Assembly (NCBI GenBank): GCA_964447525.1
Contig: CAYUSU010000035.1
Coordinates: 1-13,954 of the forward strand
Source: JAFGDH01 sp964447525
Lineage (GTDB): Archaea > Aenigmatarchaeota > Aenigmatarchaeia > QMZP01 > QMZT01
Length of the DNA stretch: 13,954 bases
Direction: 5' to 3'
Shown piece after piece: positions 1 to 6,242 of the stretch; position 1 is the stretch's first letter, and every line of letters starts with the position of its first letter. The notes beneath the pieces were generated by a model. It was given only the letters and a program-made list of their open reading frames with translations, did not search any database and was not told the origin of the DNA. Made by a program: the position numbers and the translations under genes.

Positions 1-403
1 AAACCCTCTTTATCACGTGCTTGGCGCCGCACGCTTCGCATTTTAAGAAGTAGTAGCGGTCCTCTTTTATTATTTTCGTGTCTGGTTTCCCGCATTCCTG
101 ACAGAATACGTATTCCTTTGCGTAATTATCCAGCTTCCTGTCTACCATTTCCGATCGGAAGCGGCCCTGGACGGTGAGCTTTGCTCCCTGGAGATCCCCT
201 TTGGTTGCGAGCTCCTTCAGAAGGAACTTTAGAAGATGATCATTCTCCCTCCGGAACGTTCCGGCGATCTCGGTGAAGTTCATGATTATGGTTTTCGCGC
301 CGTCGGGAAGCACTTTCGCTTTCGGCATCTCGAACCTTTCGCTCCCTTCCCCTTTCTTCGGGAGCTTCTTGAACGCCTCGTCAAGCATGGACTCGTAATT
401 CAT
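1..403 (-). CDS. eif2b: Translation initiation factor aIF2 subunit beta (3' end beyond window)
   Basis: This is the beta subunit of the archaeal aIF2 heterotrimer, which delivers initiator Met-tRNA to the small ribosomal subunit in the cytoplasm. I translated 134 codons from the ATG at 401-403. The N-terminal helix starts MNYESMLDEAFKKLP, the core carries GTFRREN.H..KFLLKEL, and a C-terminal zinc ribbon shows CQECG followed by CEACGA about 20 residues later. These are standard aIF2-beta/eIF5-type features. The family is about 135-140 residues long, so only a few C-terminal residues are missing at position 1. The gene follows aIF5B on the same strand with a 39-base gap. That gap holds its own TATA-like box, so it may be transcribed alone as well as by read-through. 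No Shine-Dalgarno precedes the ATG. Identity is very likely. Confidence 0.95.
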   Translation of the reverse strand, partial: MNYESMLDEAFKKLPKKGEGSERFEMPKAKVLPDGAKTIIMNFTEIAGTFRRENDHLLKFLLKELATKGDLQGAKLTVQGRFRSEMVDRKLDNYAKEYVFCQECGKPDTKIIKEDRYYFLKCEACGAKHVIKRV

Positions 404-424
404 ACTAATTATTGGAGTGTTCGG

Positions 425-436
425 TATAAAAATAAA
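425..436 (-). promoter_or_regulatory. TATA-like box for aIF2-beta
   Basis: On the minus strand this reads TTTATTTTTATA and lies 22-33 bases upstream of the aIF2-beta ATG. That spacing puts the start of transcription at or next to the ATG, so the mRNA would be leaderless. The box sits in the short gap after the aIF5B stop codon. Confidence 0.5.
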
Positions 437-442
437 TCCGGT

Positions 443-2167
443 TCATTGCTTTTCCATGATCTCTTCGAGAAGGCTTCTCTCGCTGGGAGAGAGCTTCGGC
501 TTGAGCCTGGAAAGGATTTCCGTGTCATTCCCTGTGAGAGCGTTCTCAAGGATGTCGCCCTCGTTTATCTGGCGACCGATGGTGACCCCGTCCATCGAAA
601 CAGCGAGCTTGTCCCCGGCCTTCCCTTCCTGCACGTTCTCCCCTTCGGCCTGGAGCTCCTTGATCTCCCCGATTACCTTGTCGCCTTTTTTGATCCTGTA
701 ACCGGTCTTCACTAACCCTTCGGTCACTTCTACACCAAATACGGCGGGCTTCGACTGGCGGAAGACATAACCGGGCAGGATACGCATTCTTCCGGGCCTC
801 GTGACGGAATCCATGAGGGCTTTCTCCTTGCTCTTCTTGGTCTCGTCTTCCCATTCCTGAAAATCATCCATGAGTCTGTATATTACATCTGAAGAGATCA
901 CCTTGACCTTTTCCTTCTTTGCTATTTCCTTCGCGTCGGGGAAGATGTCCACCCTGAAGGCGAATATGATCTTCTTCTTCATCCCGGAGCTTTCCATCAC
1001 GTCGCTTTTCAGGACAGGGCCCACCTTTGCTTTCCTTATCGGCATTTTAATGTCCTTCAGTACCTTAATGAGAGCCTCCAGGCTTCCTAACGTGTCGGCT
1101 TTGACTATTATACCCTCGTTCTCGGTTTCTATCTCCACTTCCTCGATCTCCTTCGCTATTTCATGCTCCACGTTCTTTATGTCCTCTTCATTCCTCACGG
1201 AGCGTAATGGAGATCCGGCGATCACGCTCTCGATGTTCATTGCGGAAATCTTGACGCCCGCAGCAGCCGAGACTTCGTTCACGGGAAGGAATCTCCTTTC
1301 CACGCGTATCTCCTTGAGAGGTTCGGGCTTCATGAGCGCTTTCACCCTGGTGAGAACGGTCTCCTTCCCCCCAATCACGAGGAAGTCCCCCTTCCTCATA
1401 ACGCCATCATAAAGTATCACGTCCAGCGTTGTCCCCATACCCTTGAAATCCCTTACTTCGAGGACAGTCCCCCTTCCAACATCGCTGGTTATTTCCAGCC
1501 TTTTCTCCAGGAACTTCTGCGAGAGGCCGGCGATAAGGACAAGAAGGTCCTGCACCCCTTCTCCTGTAATACCGGAGACCGGAACGACGGATATCTGTTT
1601 CGAATAGTCGTCCACACGATCATACCTTTCCGAAGGGAAGCCCTTTTCCCCTAGTTGCCCGATGACCCTGTAAAGCTTTTCCTCGAACTCGTTCTGCACG
1701 CGCTCCTCCTGGTGCTTGTAATTGTCCAGAAAACATGTCCCTTCGTTTGAACGGTAGCCAAGGATTCTGTCAATCTTGGTGAGGGCGACCACGAACGGGG
1801 TCTTGAACTCCTTCAGAAACAATAATGATTCATCTGTCTGGGGCTGGAACCCATCGTTTATGTCAACAATGAGTATCGCAAGATCGGATATTGATCCTCC
1901 GCGCTTCCGGAGGGTGGTGAAAGCTTCATGACCGGGCGTGTCGATGAACAGAAGTCCCGGTATCTTGAGATCCACCTTCATTCGTTCCAGAAGGTTCCCG
2001 CACAGGTCCCTGACGTTCTTGATCGGGATCTCCGACGCTCCGATATGCTGTGTTATCCCGCCGGATTCGCCGGAAGCGACCGTTGATCCCCTTATTTTGT
2101 CTAACAATGTCGTCTTCCCTGAGTCCACATGCCCTAGTACGCTTATTATGGGCTGGCGTATGCGCAT
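443..2167 (-). CDS. infB: Translation initiation factor aIF5B
   Basis: This is the GTPase that promotes ribosomal subunit joining during initiation (IF2/eIF5B family); 574 residues fits the archaeal form, which lacks the long eukaryotic N-terminus. The G domain is N-terminal: P-loop GHVDSGKT (12-19), GGITQHIGA (36-44), DTPGHE (76-81) and base-recognition TKID (130-133), then SGITGEG. Domain II, the long alpha/beta domain III and the C-terminal beta-barrel follow, the last with RPGRMRILPGYVFRQSKPAV. Two consensus positions differ: the P-loop has Ser where archaeal members usually have His, and the usual NKID is TKID. Both variants occur in other active GTPases, so I expect function. The start is fixed by MRIRQPIISVLGHVD, which matches the family's N-terminus, and by a purine-rich GGAGAGAGGGGG six bases before the ATG. 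Confidence 0.96.
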   Translation of the reverse strand: MRIRQPIISVLGHVDSGKTTLLDKIRGSTVASGESGGITQHIGASEIPIKNVRDLCGNLLERMKVDLKIPGLLFIDTPGHEAFTTLRKRGGSISDLAILIVDINDGFQPQTDESLLFLKEFKTPFVVALTKIDRILGYRSNEGTCFLDNYKHQEERVQNEFEEKLYRVIGQLGEKGFPSERYDRVDDYSKQISVVPVSGITGEGVQDLLVLIAGLSQKFLEKRLEITSDVGRGTVLEVRDFKGMGTTLDVILYDGVMRKGDFLVIGGKETVLTRVKALMKPEPLKEIRVERRFLPVNEVSAAAGVKISAMNIESVIAGSPLRSVRNEEDIKNVEHEIAKEIEEVEIETENEGIIVKADTLGSLEALIKVLKDIKMPIRKAKVGPVLKSDVMESSGMKKKIIFAFRVDIFPDAKEIAKKEKVKVISSDVIYRLMDDFQEWEDETKKSKEKALMDSVTRPGRMRILPGYVFRQSKPAVFGVEVTEGLVKTGYRIKKGDKVIGEIKELQAEGENVQEGKAGDKLAVSMDGVTIGRQINEGDILENALTGNDTEILSRLKPKLSPSERSLLEEIMEKQ

Positions 2168-2172
2168 ACTAA

Positions 2173-2210
2173 TCCCCCTCTCTCCGAAAGAAGTAGATTT
2201 CGTCTACTTC
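2173..2210 (-). promoter_or_regulatory. aIF5B leader: hairpin plus Shine-Dalgarno-like tract
   Basis: On the minus strand GAAGTAGA (2210-2203), loop CGAAA (2202-2198) and TCTACTTC (2197-2190) form a perfect 8-bp hairpin. The next five bases, TTTCG (2189-2185), are exactly complementary to the loop, so an alternative 5-bp stem is possible. The two stems share no bases, but with no linker bases they are unlikely to coexist. The purine tract GGAGAGAGGGGG, a plausible ribosome binding site, follows directly. If transcription starts about 25 bases after the TATA-like box at 2245-2257, the hairpin lies inside the leader. A role in translational control is inference. Confidence 0.5.
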
Positions 2211-2244
2211 ATGTATTACGTTCAATTTAATACAATATTTTGTT

Positions 2245-2257
2245 GGATATAATAAAT
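2245..2257 (-). promoter_or_regulatory. TATA-like box for aIF5B
   Basis: The minus strand reads ATTTATTATATCC. It predicts a transcription start near 2225 and a leader of roughly 58 bases containing the hairpin at 2190-2210. Other A/T-rich stretches nearby could serve instead. Confidence 0.45.
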
Positions 2258-2262
2258 AGAAT

Positions 2263-2302
2263 GCCGGTTTAATTTAATTAATATCGATTCTGGCCGGATT
2301 AA
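2263..2302. repeat. Pair of GCCGG(T/A)TTAA direct repeats, 30-bp period
   Basis: GCCGGTTTAA (2263-2272) and GCCGGATTAA (2293-2302) match at 9 of 10 positions and start exactly 30 bases apart, close to three helical turns. They lie between the divergent promoters of aIF5B and the gene at 2334, so they could be an operator pair. With only two short copies, chance is possible. Confidence 0.3.
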
Positions 2303-2303
2303 C

Positions 2304-2312
2304 GCTTAAAAG
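2304..2312 (+). promoter_or_regulatory. TATA-like box for the gene at 2334
   Basis: GCTTAAAAG lies 22-30 bases before the ATG at 2334, and no Shine-Dalgarno is present. This fits a leaderless transcript. Confidence 0.5.
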
Positions 2313-2333
2313 ATTTACATCTTTTCTAATTAT

Positions 2334-2651
2334 ATGGGAAATAAAAGATTTAGTAATATGGATCATCTGCATGAACATGGTGTAACGTACAAAGAAGGTC
2401 CTAATACAGATAAACTTGTATATATCAGTTTCAAAACCCAGGAAACGATGCCTGCCGAACAGATTGGTGATGAATTAGTGCTTAAGAAGCTTGATCTGCA
2501 CCATGACCCGGTACCAACCATTAGACAGATACCGAAAGGAGCGAATGCATACATATGTAGCGTTTGGTCATTCGCTGGAAAAGAAGCCCATAGACCGACG
2601 GAATTCACATATACCTTTTTCAAGAAGCTTCCGGTTGAGAGTCCTCAATGA
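2334..2651 (+). CDS. Hypothetical protein, 105 aa
   Basis: I do not recognise this gene. It encodes a small soluble-looking protein with no signal peptide, membrane segment or cysteine cluster. The middle is rich in charged residues and His (LVLKKLDLHHDP), followed by IPKGANAYICSVWSF and a tail EFTYTFFKKLPVESP with alternating hydrophobic residues, suggesting a mixed alpha/beta fold. The ATG start is supported by the TATA-like box 22-30 bases upstream. The gene is divergent from aIF5B and 50 bases ahead of the GINS gene, which has its own promoter-like box. Its base composition is more A/T-rich than the translation genes around it. It is probably a real, lineage-restricted gene: open reading frame, promoter and spacing agree, but no homology could be tested. 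Confidence 0.6.
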   Translation: MGNKRFSNMDHLHEHGVTYKEGPNTDKLVYISFKTQETMPAEQIGDELVLKKLDLHHDPVPTIRQIPKGANAYICSVWSFAGKEAHRPTEFTYTFFKKLPVESPQ

Positions 2652-2663
2652 AGCCAGCAAATT

Positions 2664-2673
2664 CTTTTTATTT
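2664..2673 (+). promoter_or_regulatory. TATA-like box for the GINS gene
   Basis: CTTTTTATTT lies 29-38 bases before the ATG at 2702 and would give a leader of about 5-10 bases. An ATG at 2692 is out of frame with the gene and is not its start. Confidence 0.4.
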
Positions 2674-2701
2674 CCTTTCTACAACTTAATCATGTGGTTC
2701 T

Positions 2702-3217
2702 ATGCTGACCTTCGAGACCATCCGTAAGATATTCGAGGAAGAACGCTCTTCCAAGGAATTATCCAGGCTCCCTGACGATTTTTTCAGCGAAGCGAAGGAA
2801 TACCTTGAGAAGAAGATGAAGCTCGTACGAAGTGAGACGGAGAAATGGGAGGTCGATTCGGTAAGAATACGCCTTAGAACGATATTTGAGAAGAGAGAGA
2901 GGAAGATAATGGAAGCATCCTTGAATTACGTTCATTCCGGCCATGAAATAGGGAACATGATCCCTGAAGAAAAGGCATTTTTTGATGATATTGTTGAAAG
3001 GATACGTAACTTTCAGAAAGAACGCCTCAAAAGGTTCGAAGATGACGGTGAGGGAAAGGTATTGGTTTCGATACTCGGGGACGTTGAGAAGTTCGTGGGA
3101 ATGAATATGAAGAATTATGGCCCATTCAAGAAGGGTGATATGACGACCCTCCCGGAAGCTAACGCCAAACTCCTCGTAGAGAAAGGTCTTGCGGAAAAAA
3201 TGAACGTTAAAGAATAA
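2702..3217 (+). CDS. gins15: Archaeal GINS complex subunit Gins51 (Gins15)
   Basis: This is a subunit of the GINS complex, which bridges the MCM helicase and the Cdc45/RecJ-like protein in the replicative CMG helicase. At 171 residues it has the Gins51 order: an alpha-helical A domain first, with LSRLPDDFF and the conserved helix RERKIMEASL after an R/K-rich stretch, then PEEKAFFDDIV. A short linker leads to the C-terminal beta-rich B domain with VEKFVGMNMKNYGPFKKGD, LPEANAKLLVEKGLAEKM. That last block (YGPFKKGD..LPE.NA..L...G.AE) is the clearest family signature. Many archaea outside the Thermoproteota make a homotetramer from this one subunit; whether a Gins23 exists here cannot be seen. 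It is followed 15 bases later by an orphan gene that may be cotranscribed. Confidence 0.9.
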   Translation: MLTFETIRKIFEEERSSKELSRLPDDFFSEAKEYLEKKMKLVRSETEKWEVDSVRIRLRTIFEKRERKIMEASLNYVHSGHEIGNMIPEEKAFFDDIVERIRNFQKERLKRFEDDGEGKVLVSILGDVEKFVGMNMKNYGPFKKGDMTTLPEANAKLLVEKGLAEKMNVKE

Positions 3218-3232
3218 AAAACTTTGAAAACT

Positions 3233-3598
3233 ATGAATCCTATGGAAAATGGATACGCTTGCATGTTTTTCGGCAATGGCAATAGTTATGATGATATTGA
3301 GTATTTGGATGAAGGTAAACTAACCATCCTTTTCAATGATTTCGGGATGAGTTACGTTAAAATAAAATACAACGGGAACAAAAATCTCTGGTTAATCGCG
3401 GAAAAACAGGATCATACCGTCTTTGAAGTTACTCCCGGCAGAGAGGCAAAAAGGGTGACTGTTAGTGACGGTGCTTACGTGGGAATAAAAATCAACGGCA
3501 ATCCCGTTGAAGGGGAACCCAAAAGAATCAAACTGAAAGAGGACGATAAAATAAGGATATTACCCGATCAAATGGTATGCGTTCATGAATTGTATTAG
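3233..3598 (+). CDS. Hypothetical beta-rich protein, 121 aa, behind GINS
   Basis: I do not recognise this gene with confidence. The reading frame is open from a TTG at 3224, but I chose the ATG at 3233 (MNPMENGYAC); the ATG at 3242 is also possible. No signal peptide or membrane segment is visible. The predicted strands and turns (KLTILFND, SYVKIKYNG, NLWLIAEK) suggest an all-beta protein. The C-terminal third, GAYVGIKINGNPVEG then IKLKEDDKIRILPD, weakly resembles the last strands of an FHA domain (NG...L...D.I.I), but the FHA N-terminal Gly-Arg and Ser-x-x-His signatures are not seen. It starts 15 bases after the GINS stop with no clear promoter between, so cotranscription with GINS is likely. 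A 60-base stretch inside it (3301-3360) contains only 21 G/C. Confidence 0.6.
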   Translation: MNPMENGYACMFFGNGNSYDDIEYLDEGKLTILFNDFGMSYVKIKYNGNKNLWLIAEKQDHTVFEVTPGREAKRVTVSDGAYVGIKINGNPVEGEPKRIKLKEDDKIRILPDQMVCVHELY

Positions 3599-3640
3599 AA
3601 AGTAACGCTAGATTGCTTGGAACAAGAATTCATTCGAAAA

Positions 3641-4210
3641 TTATTCTTTCTTTTCTTCTTCTTTCGGTTCTTCTGCTTCGCCACCTTCTTCGGACCCCTC
3701 GGTGGTTTCCCCTTCGGCTTTCTCGCCTTCTGGTGGTGATGCTGCGGATTCCTTGGCGTCTTTGTGTGCTTTCTCTGCAGCATTTTGCTCGTCTTCTGAA
3801 AGTTCGCCTTCTCCCACGGTGATCCCCATGCTCCTTGCGGTTCCTATCACCTGATTGACATACCTTTCGTCATCCGAACAGAACTTGGACATTGCGATGT
3901 TTTTGACCTGTTCCATTGAAAGGTCGCCTGCTCGAATCTTGCCTGATTCGCTCGATCCTTTCTGGATGTTCAGCTCTTTTTTTATTATCGCGGAAATTGG
4001 TGGAGTTCCTACCTGTATCTCGAACGCCTTGGTTTTTTCGTTTACCAGTACCTTTACAGGGACCTTCATGCCTGCCAGTGCCTTGGTTTTCGCGTTGATC
4101 TCGTCTACAATAGCCTGTATGTTCACTTTGAGCGGTCCCAGTGCAGGTCCCAGAGGCGGGGCTGCTGTTGCTTTGCCACCTTCAACCATCACTTCGATTT
4201 TTTCTGTCAT
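3641..4210 (-). CDS. rpl11: 50S ribosomal protein uL11 with long acidic tail
   Basis: This large-subunit protein binds the GTPase-associated 23S rRNA region and forms the base of the ribosomal stalk. The N-terminal domain has GGKATAAPPLGPALGPLKVNI (split here as GGKATAAPPLGP and ALGPLKVNI, residues 11-30), typical of archaeal uL11. The C-terminal RNA-binding domain follows, with KIRAGDLSMEQVKNIA and a Gly-rich loop ending GTARSMGITV. At 189 residues it is longer than the usual ~155-165, because of a Glu/Lys/Gly-rich tail from about residue 145 with no hydrophobic content. In many archaea uL11 sits beside L1, L10 and L12; here it is alone downstream of EF-1alpha, separated by a T-rich terminator-like tract and its own TATA-like box. 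Its 3' end converges with the orphan gene at 3233. Confidence 0.96.
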   Translation of the reverse strand: MTEKIEVMVEGGKATAAPPLGPALGPLKVNIQAIVDEINAKTKALAGMKVPVKVLVNEKTKAFEIQVGTPPISAIIKKELNIQKGSSESGKIRAGDLSMEQVKNIAMSKFCSDDERYVNQVIGTARSMGITVGEGELSEDEQNAAEKAHKDAKESAASPPEGEKAEGETTEGSEEGGEAEEPKEEEKKE

Positions 4211-4247
4211 GTCAGGTCCTTGCGTTCGTAATACCTTATTATCTGTA

Positions 4248-4273
4248 CTATATAATATAAATATTTATATAGG
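4248..4273 (-). promoter_or_regulatory. TATA region for uL11
   Basis: The strongly A/T-rich minus-strand tract contains TATATAAATATTTATAT, with a perfect 16-base palindrome at 4255-4270. It sits 38-63 bases before the uL11 ATG, predicting a leader of about 30 bases. Only a weak AAGG ribosome-binding match lies within that leader. Confidence 0.55.
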
Positions 4274-4286
4274 TTCGACTAAGCGG

Positions 4287-4312
4287 AATAAAAATAAATA
4301 AAAGAAAAAAAA
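4287..4312 (-). terminator. T-rich terminator after EF-1alpha
   Basis: Reading down the minus strand after the EF-1alpha stop there is a run of eight T, then CTTTTATTTATTTTTATT. Archaeal RNA polymerase terminates at such oligo-T tracts without needing a hairpin. It separates EF-1alpha from uL11. Confidence 0.55.
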
Positions 4313-4322
4313 GGAGCGGGAT

Positions 4323-5591
4323 TTAGGCCTTTACGACATCAATGCATATCCCTGCTGCTATTGTTTTACCCATATCCCTGATAGCGAATTTCGCAAGTTC
4401 CGGGAAGTCCGATTGTTTTTCAATAACAAACGGCTGGGCAGGTTTCACCTTGATTATCGCTGCGTCTCCTGGCTTCAGCATGTCCGGGTTTTCCTGAAGT
4501 ACCGCGCCCGTTTTCGGATCAAGTTTTTTGACAAGTTCCAATATGGAACCTGCTATGTGTGATGTGTGTGCGTGGAATACAGGCGTGTAACCCTTCGTTA
4601 TCACTGTAGGATGCTGCAGTACGATTATCTGTGCAGTGAATTCCTTTACCACTGTTGGCGGACTGTTTGGATGTCCAACGACGTCACCTCTCCTGATGTC
4701 GCCCTTTCCGACTCCTCTCATGTTGAAACCAACGTTGTCTCCGGGTTCTGCTTTGTCAAGAGGCTTGTGGTGCATTTCTATCGATTTCACTTCACCTTCT
4801 GTCCCGGAAGGCATGAATACGATTTTGTCCCCTGGTTTGAGTATTCCTGTTTCAACCCTTCCCACGGGAACGGTTCCTACACCAGTGATGGTGAAAACGT
4901 CCTGTACAGGAAGTCTCAGCGGCTTGTTTACTGGCTTTTCTGGTGGTGTTATTGTCGTGTCAAGAGATGCCATGAGTGTTGGACCGCTGTACCATGTCAT
5001 GTTGTCGGATTTCTTGACTACGTTGTCTCCGACGTATGCAGACACAGGGACGAATGGTATCTTGCCTGCATCATATCCGATGCTCATGAGCAGTTTGGAA
5101 ACGTCTTCCTTAACTTTGTTGAACTGTGCCTCTTCGTAGTTTACAGCGTCCATCTTGTTTATCGCGACAATTATCTGTCCGATACCAAGAACCTTCGCAA
5201 GGTAAAGATGCTCCCTGGTTTGTTCCTGTACGCTGTCCTTACACGAAACGACAAGTATAGCTGCGTCTGCCTGGGAAGCGCCCGTGATCATGTTCTTAAC
5301 GAAGTCCCTGTGACCTGGACAGTCTATTATCGTGAAATAGTACTTGTCGCTCTGGAATTCCCTGTGCATAAGATCTATGGTAAGTCCTCTTTCCCTTTCC
5401 TCTTTAAGACCGTCCATGACGAATGCAAACTCAAAAGTCTCTTTTTTAAGCTCTTTTGCCTTCTCTTTCAGCTTCCTCATTTCCTGTTCCGGTATCGAAC
5501 CTGAATCGAAGAGCAGTCTGCCTATCAAAGTAGATTTTCCGTGGTCTACGTGACCTGATGTTATCAGATTAATGTGGGGTTTATCTGCCAT
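4323..5591 (-). CDS. tuf: Translation elongation factor EF-1alpha
   Basis: This GTPase delivers aminoacyl-tRNA to the ribosomal A site. At 422 residues it is a normal archaeal length. The G domain has GHVDHGKS (13-20), ERERGLTID (switch I, Thr71), DCPGH (90-94) and NKMD (145-148). Domains II and III follow, with VFTITGVGTVPVGRVETG, MHHKPLDKAEPGDNVGFN and a closing AKFAIRDMGKTIAAG. Leu70 replaces the more usual Val/Ile before Thr71, and 'DLMHREF' replaces the common 'DLAH.KF'; both are mild. It has the best Shine-Dalgarno in the window, AAGGAGG at 5606-5600, eight bases before the ATG, and a strong TATA-like region further up, as expected for one of the most highly expressed genes. Confidence 0.98.
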   Translation of the reverse strand: MADKPHINLITSGHVDHGKSTLIGRLLFDSGSIPEQEMRKLKEKAKELKKETFEFAFVMDGLKEERERGLTIDLMHREFQSDKYYFTIIDCPGHRDFVKNMITGASQADAAILVVSCKDSVQEQTREHLYLAKVLGIGQIIVAINKMDAVNYEEAQFNKVKEDVSKLLMSIGYDAGKIPFVPVSAYVGDNVVKKSDNMTWYSGPTLMASLDTTITPPEKPVNKPLRLPVQDVFTITGVGTVPVGRVETGILKPGDKIVFMPSGTEGEVKSIEMHHKPLDKAEPGDNVGFNMRGVGKGDIRRGDVVGHPNSPPTVVKEFTAQIIVLQHPTVITKGYTPVFHAHTSHIAGSILELVKKLDPKTGAVLQENPDMLKPGDAAIIKVKPAQPFVIEKQSDFPELAKFAIRDMGKTIAAGICIDVVKA

Positions 5592-5599
5592 CTTATCTT

Positions 5600-5685
5600 C
5601 CTCCTTCTCATATTTAAAATATCATTCAAGTTGATTTATCTTGATATTAAAGTATAAATATATAAATAGGATTGATTTATAAAGG
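5600..5685 (-). promoter_or_regulatory. EF-1alpha promoter, leader and Shine-Dalgarno
   Basis: Two TATA-like boxes are visible on the minus strand: CCTTTATAAATC (5685-5674) and TATTTATATATTTATAC (5668-5652). Either would give a leader of about 40-65 bases ending in AAGGAGG (5606-5600). This leadered, Shine-Dalgarno arrangement contrasts with the leaderless pattern of most other genes here. Confidence 0.6.
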
Positions 5686-5724
5686 TTTTGTGGCACGTTT
5701 GACATGCTTGCAAGTTCCGTGTTT

Positions 5725-6198
5725 TTAGTCCGTACCGATGGACTCGCTCTCTATCATTCCCCCCGATTTGTTCTTGTAATGCAGAGCAATCGCAAATACT
5801 AAAAAGCCAAATCCTATTATCATGAGCCATGTCCATGGAATTTCAGGGCATTCTTTCGGACAGGACCCTCCGCAGTCCACTCCCAGTTCATTCCAGTTCT
5901 TGTCACCATCGGAGCATCTTTTTTGATATCCGATGCATCCTTCTTCTATCGTTCCGTCACAGTTGTCGTCTTTCATGTTTCCGCATATTTCATATTCCGA
6001 TTCAGGTCCCTTCGCACCTACACAATTACTCCATTTCCCACCGACACAACTTGATATGCCGGCTTCACATACTCCTAAATCCGGTCCGCATATCCTTGTC
6101 GTTCCCTCGGAGCATCCCGGTTCCTGCGCAATCACGATGCCTGAAAAAATCACCATTGTTCCAAAAAAAAGAGCAAGAACGAAAATACCGGCGTCCAT
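5725..6198 (-). CDS. Secreted cysteine-rich, membrane-anchored protein, 157 aa
   Basis: This is a surface or exported protein of unknown function. Residues 1-24 form a signal peptide or N-terminal membrane anchor (hydrophobic IFVLALFFGTMVIFSGIVIA). The exposed part, 25-120, has 12 Cys in two recognisable modules. The first, C..GTTRICGPDLGVC then ICGNMKDDNCDG and EEGC, resembles the Asp-rich 'NG.DDDCDG' motif of MopE-type proteins. The second, RCSDGDKNWNELGVDCGGSCP, matches the 'CSDG.KN..E.GVDCGG.CP.C' motif known from myxobacterial and DPANN surface proteins. A membrane helix (about 122-140, WTWLMIIGFGFLVFAIALHY) and a short tail follow. The paired Cys suggest disulfides and the Asp-rich loop suggests Ca2+ binding; both are inference. 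It lies downstream of ValRS but has its own TATA-like box. Confidence 0.75.
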   Translation of the reverse strand: MDAGIFVLALFFGTMVIFSGIVIAQEPGCSEGTTRICGPDLGVCEAGISSCVGGKWSNCVGAKGPESEYEICGNMKDDNCDGTIEEGCIGYQKRCSDGDKNWNELGVDCGGSCPKECPEIPWTWLMIIGFGFLVFAIALHYKNKSGGMIESESIGTD

Positions 6199-6220
6199 AA
6201 TTAATTATTCGTTCGGATCA

Positions 6221-6231
6221 ATAATAAAAGA
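6221..6231 (-). promoter_or_regulatory. TATA-like box for the cysteine-rich protein
   Basis: The minus strand reads CTTTTATTATT, 23-33 bases before the ATG at 6198, in the 44-base gap after ValRS. No Shine-Dalgarno is present, so a leaderless transcript is likely. Confidence 0.5.
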
Positions 6232-6242
6232 AGGCAACAGAA

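Noticed and set aside
870..1412. 180-codon open frame on the plus strand opposite aIF5B
   Set aside because: It is Ser/Phe/Ile-rich shadow translation of a well-conserved gene, with no promoter or family match.
3224..3232. TTG at 3224 as start of the gene behind GINS
   Set aside because: An in-frame ATG follows three codons later, no ribosome-binding site favours TTG, and the first three residues add nothing recognisable.
4255..4270. Perfect 16-base A/T palindrome upstream of uL11 as a regulator site
   Set aside because: A/T-only palindromes arise easily in such a low-complexity tract, and it is already accounted for by the TATA region.
4566..5504. Long open frame on the plus strand opposite EF-1alpha (312 codons)
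   Set aside because: It lies wholly inside the certain EF-1alpha gene, reads as a Cys/Tyr/Val-rich sequence without family motifs, and results from the codon bias of the real gene.
5695..5724. Short inverted sequence around the CTTGCAAG palindrome after the cysteine-rich gene, as a hairpin terminator
   Set aside because: Outer pairing is only CACG/CGTG with a poorly matched middle, and no T-run follows on the minus strand.
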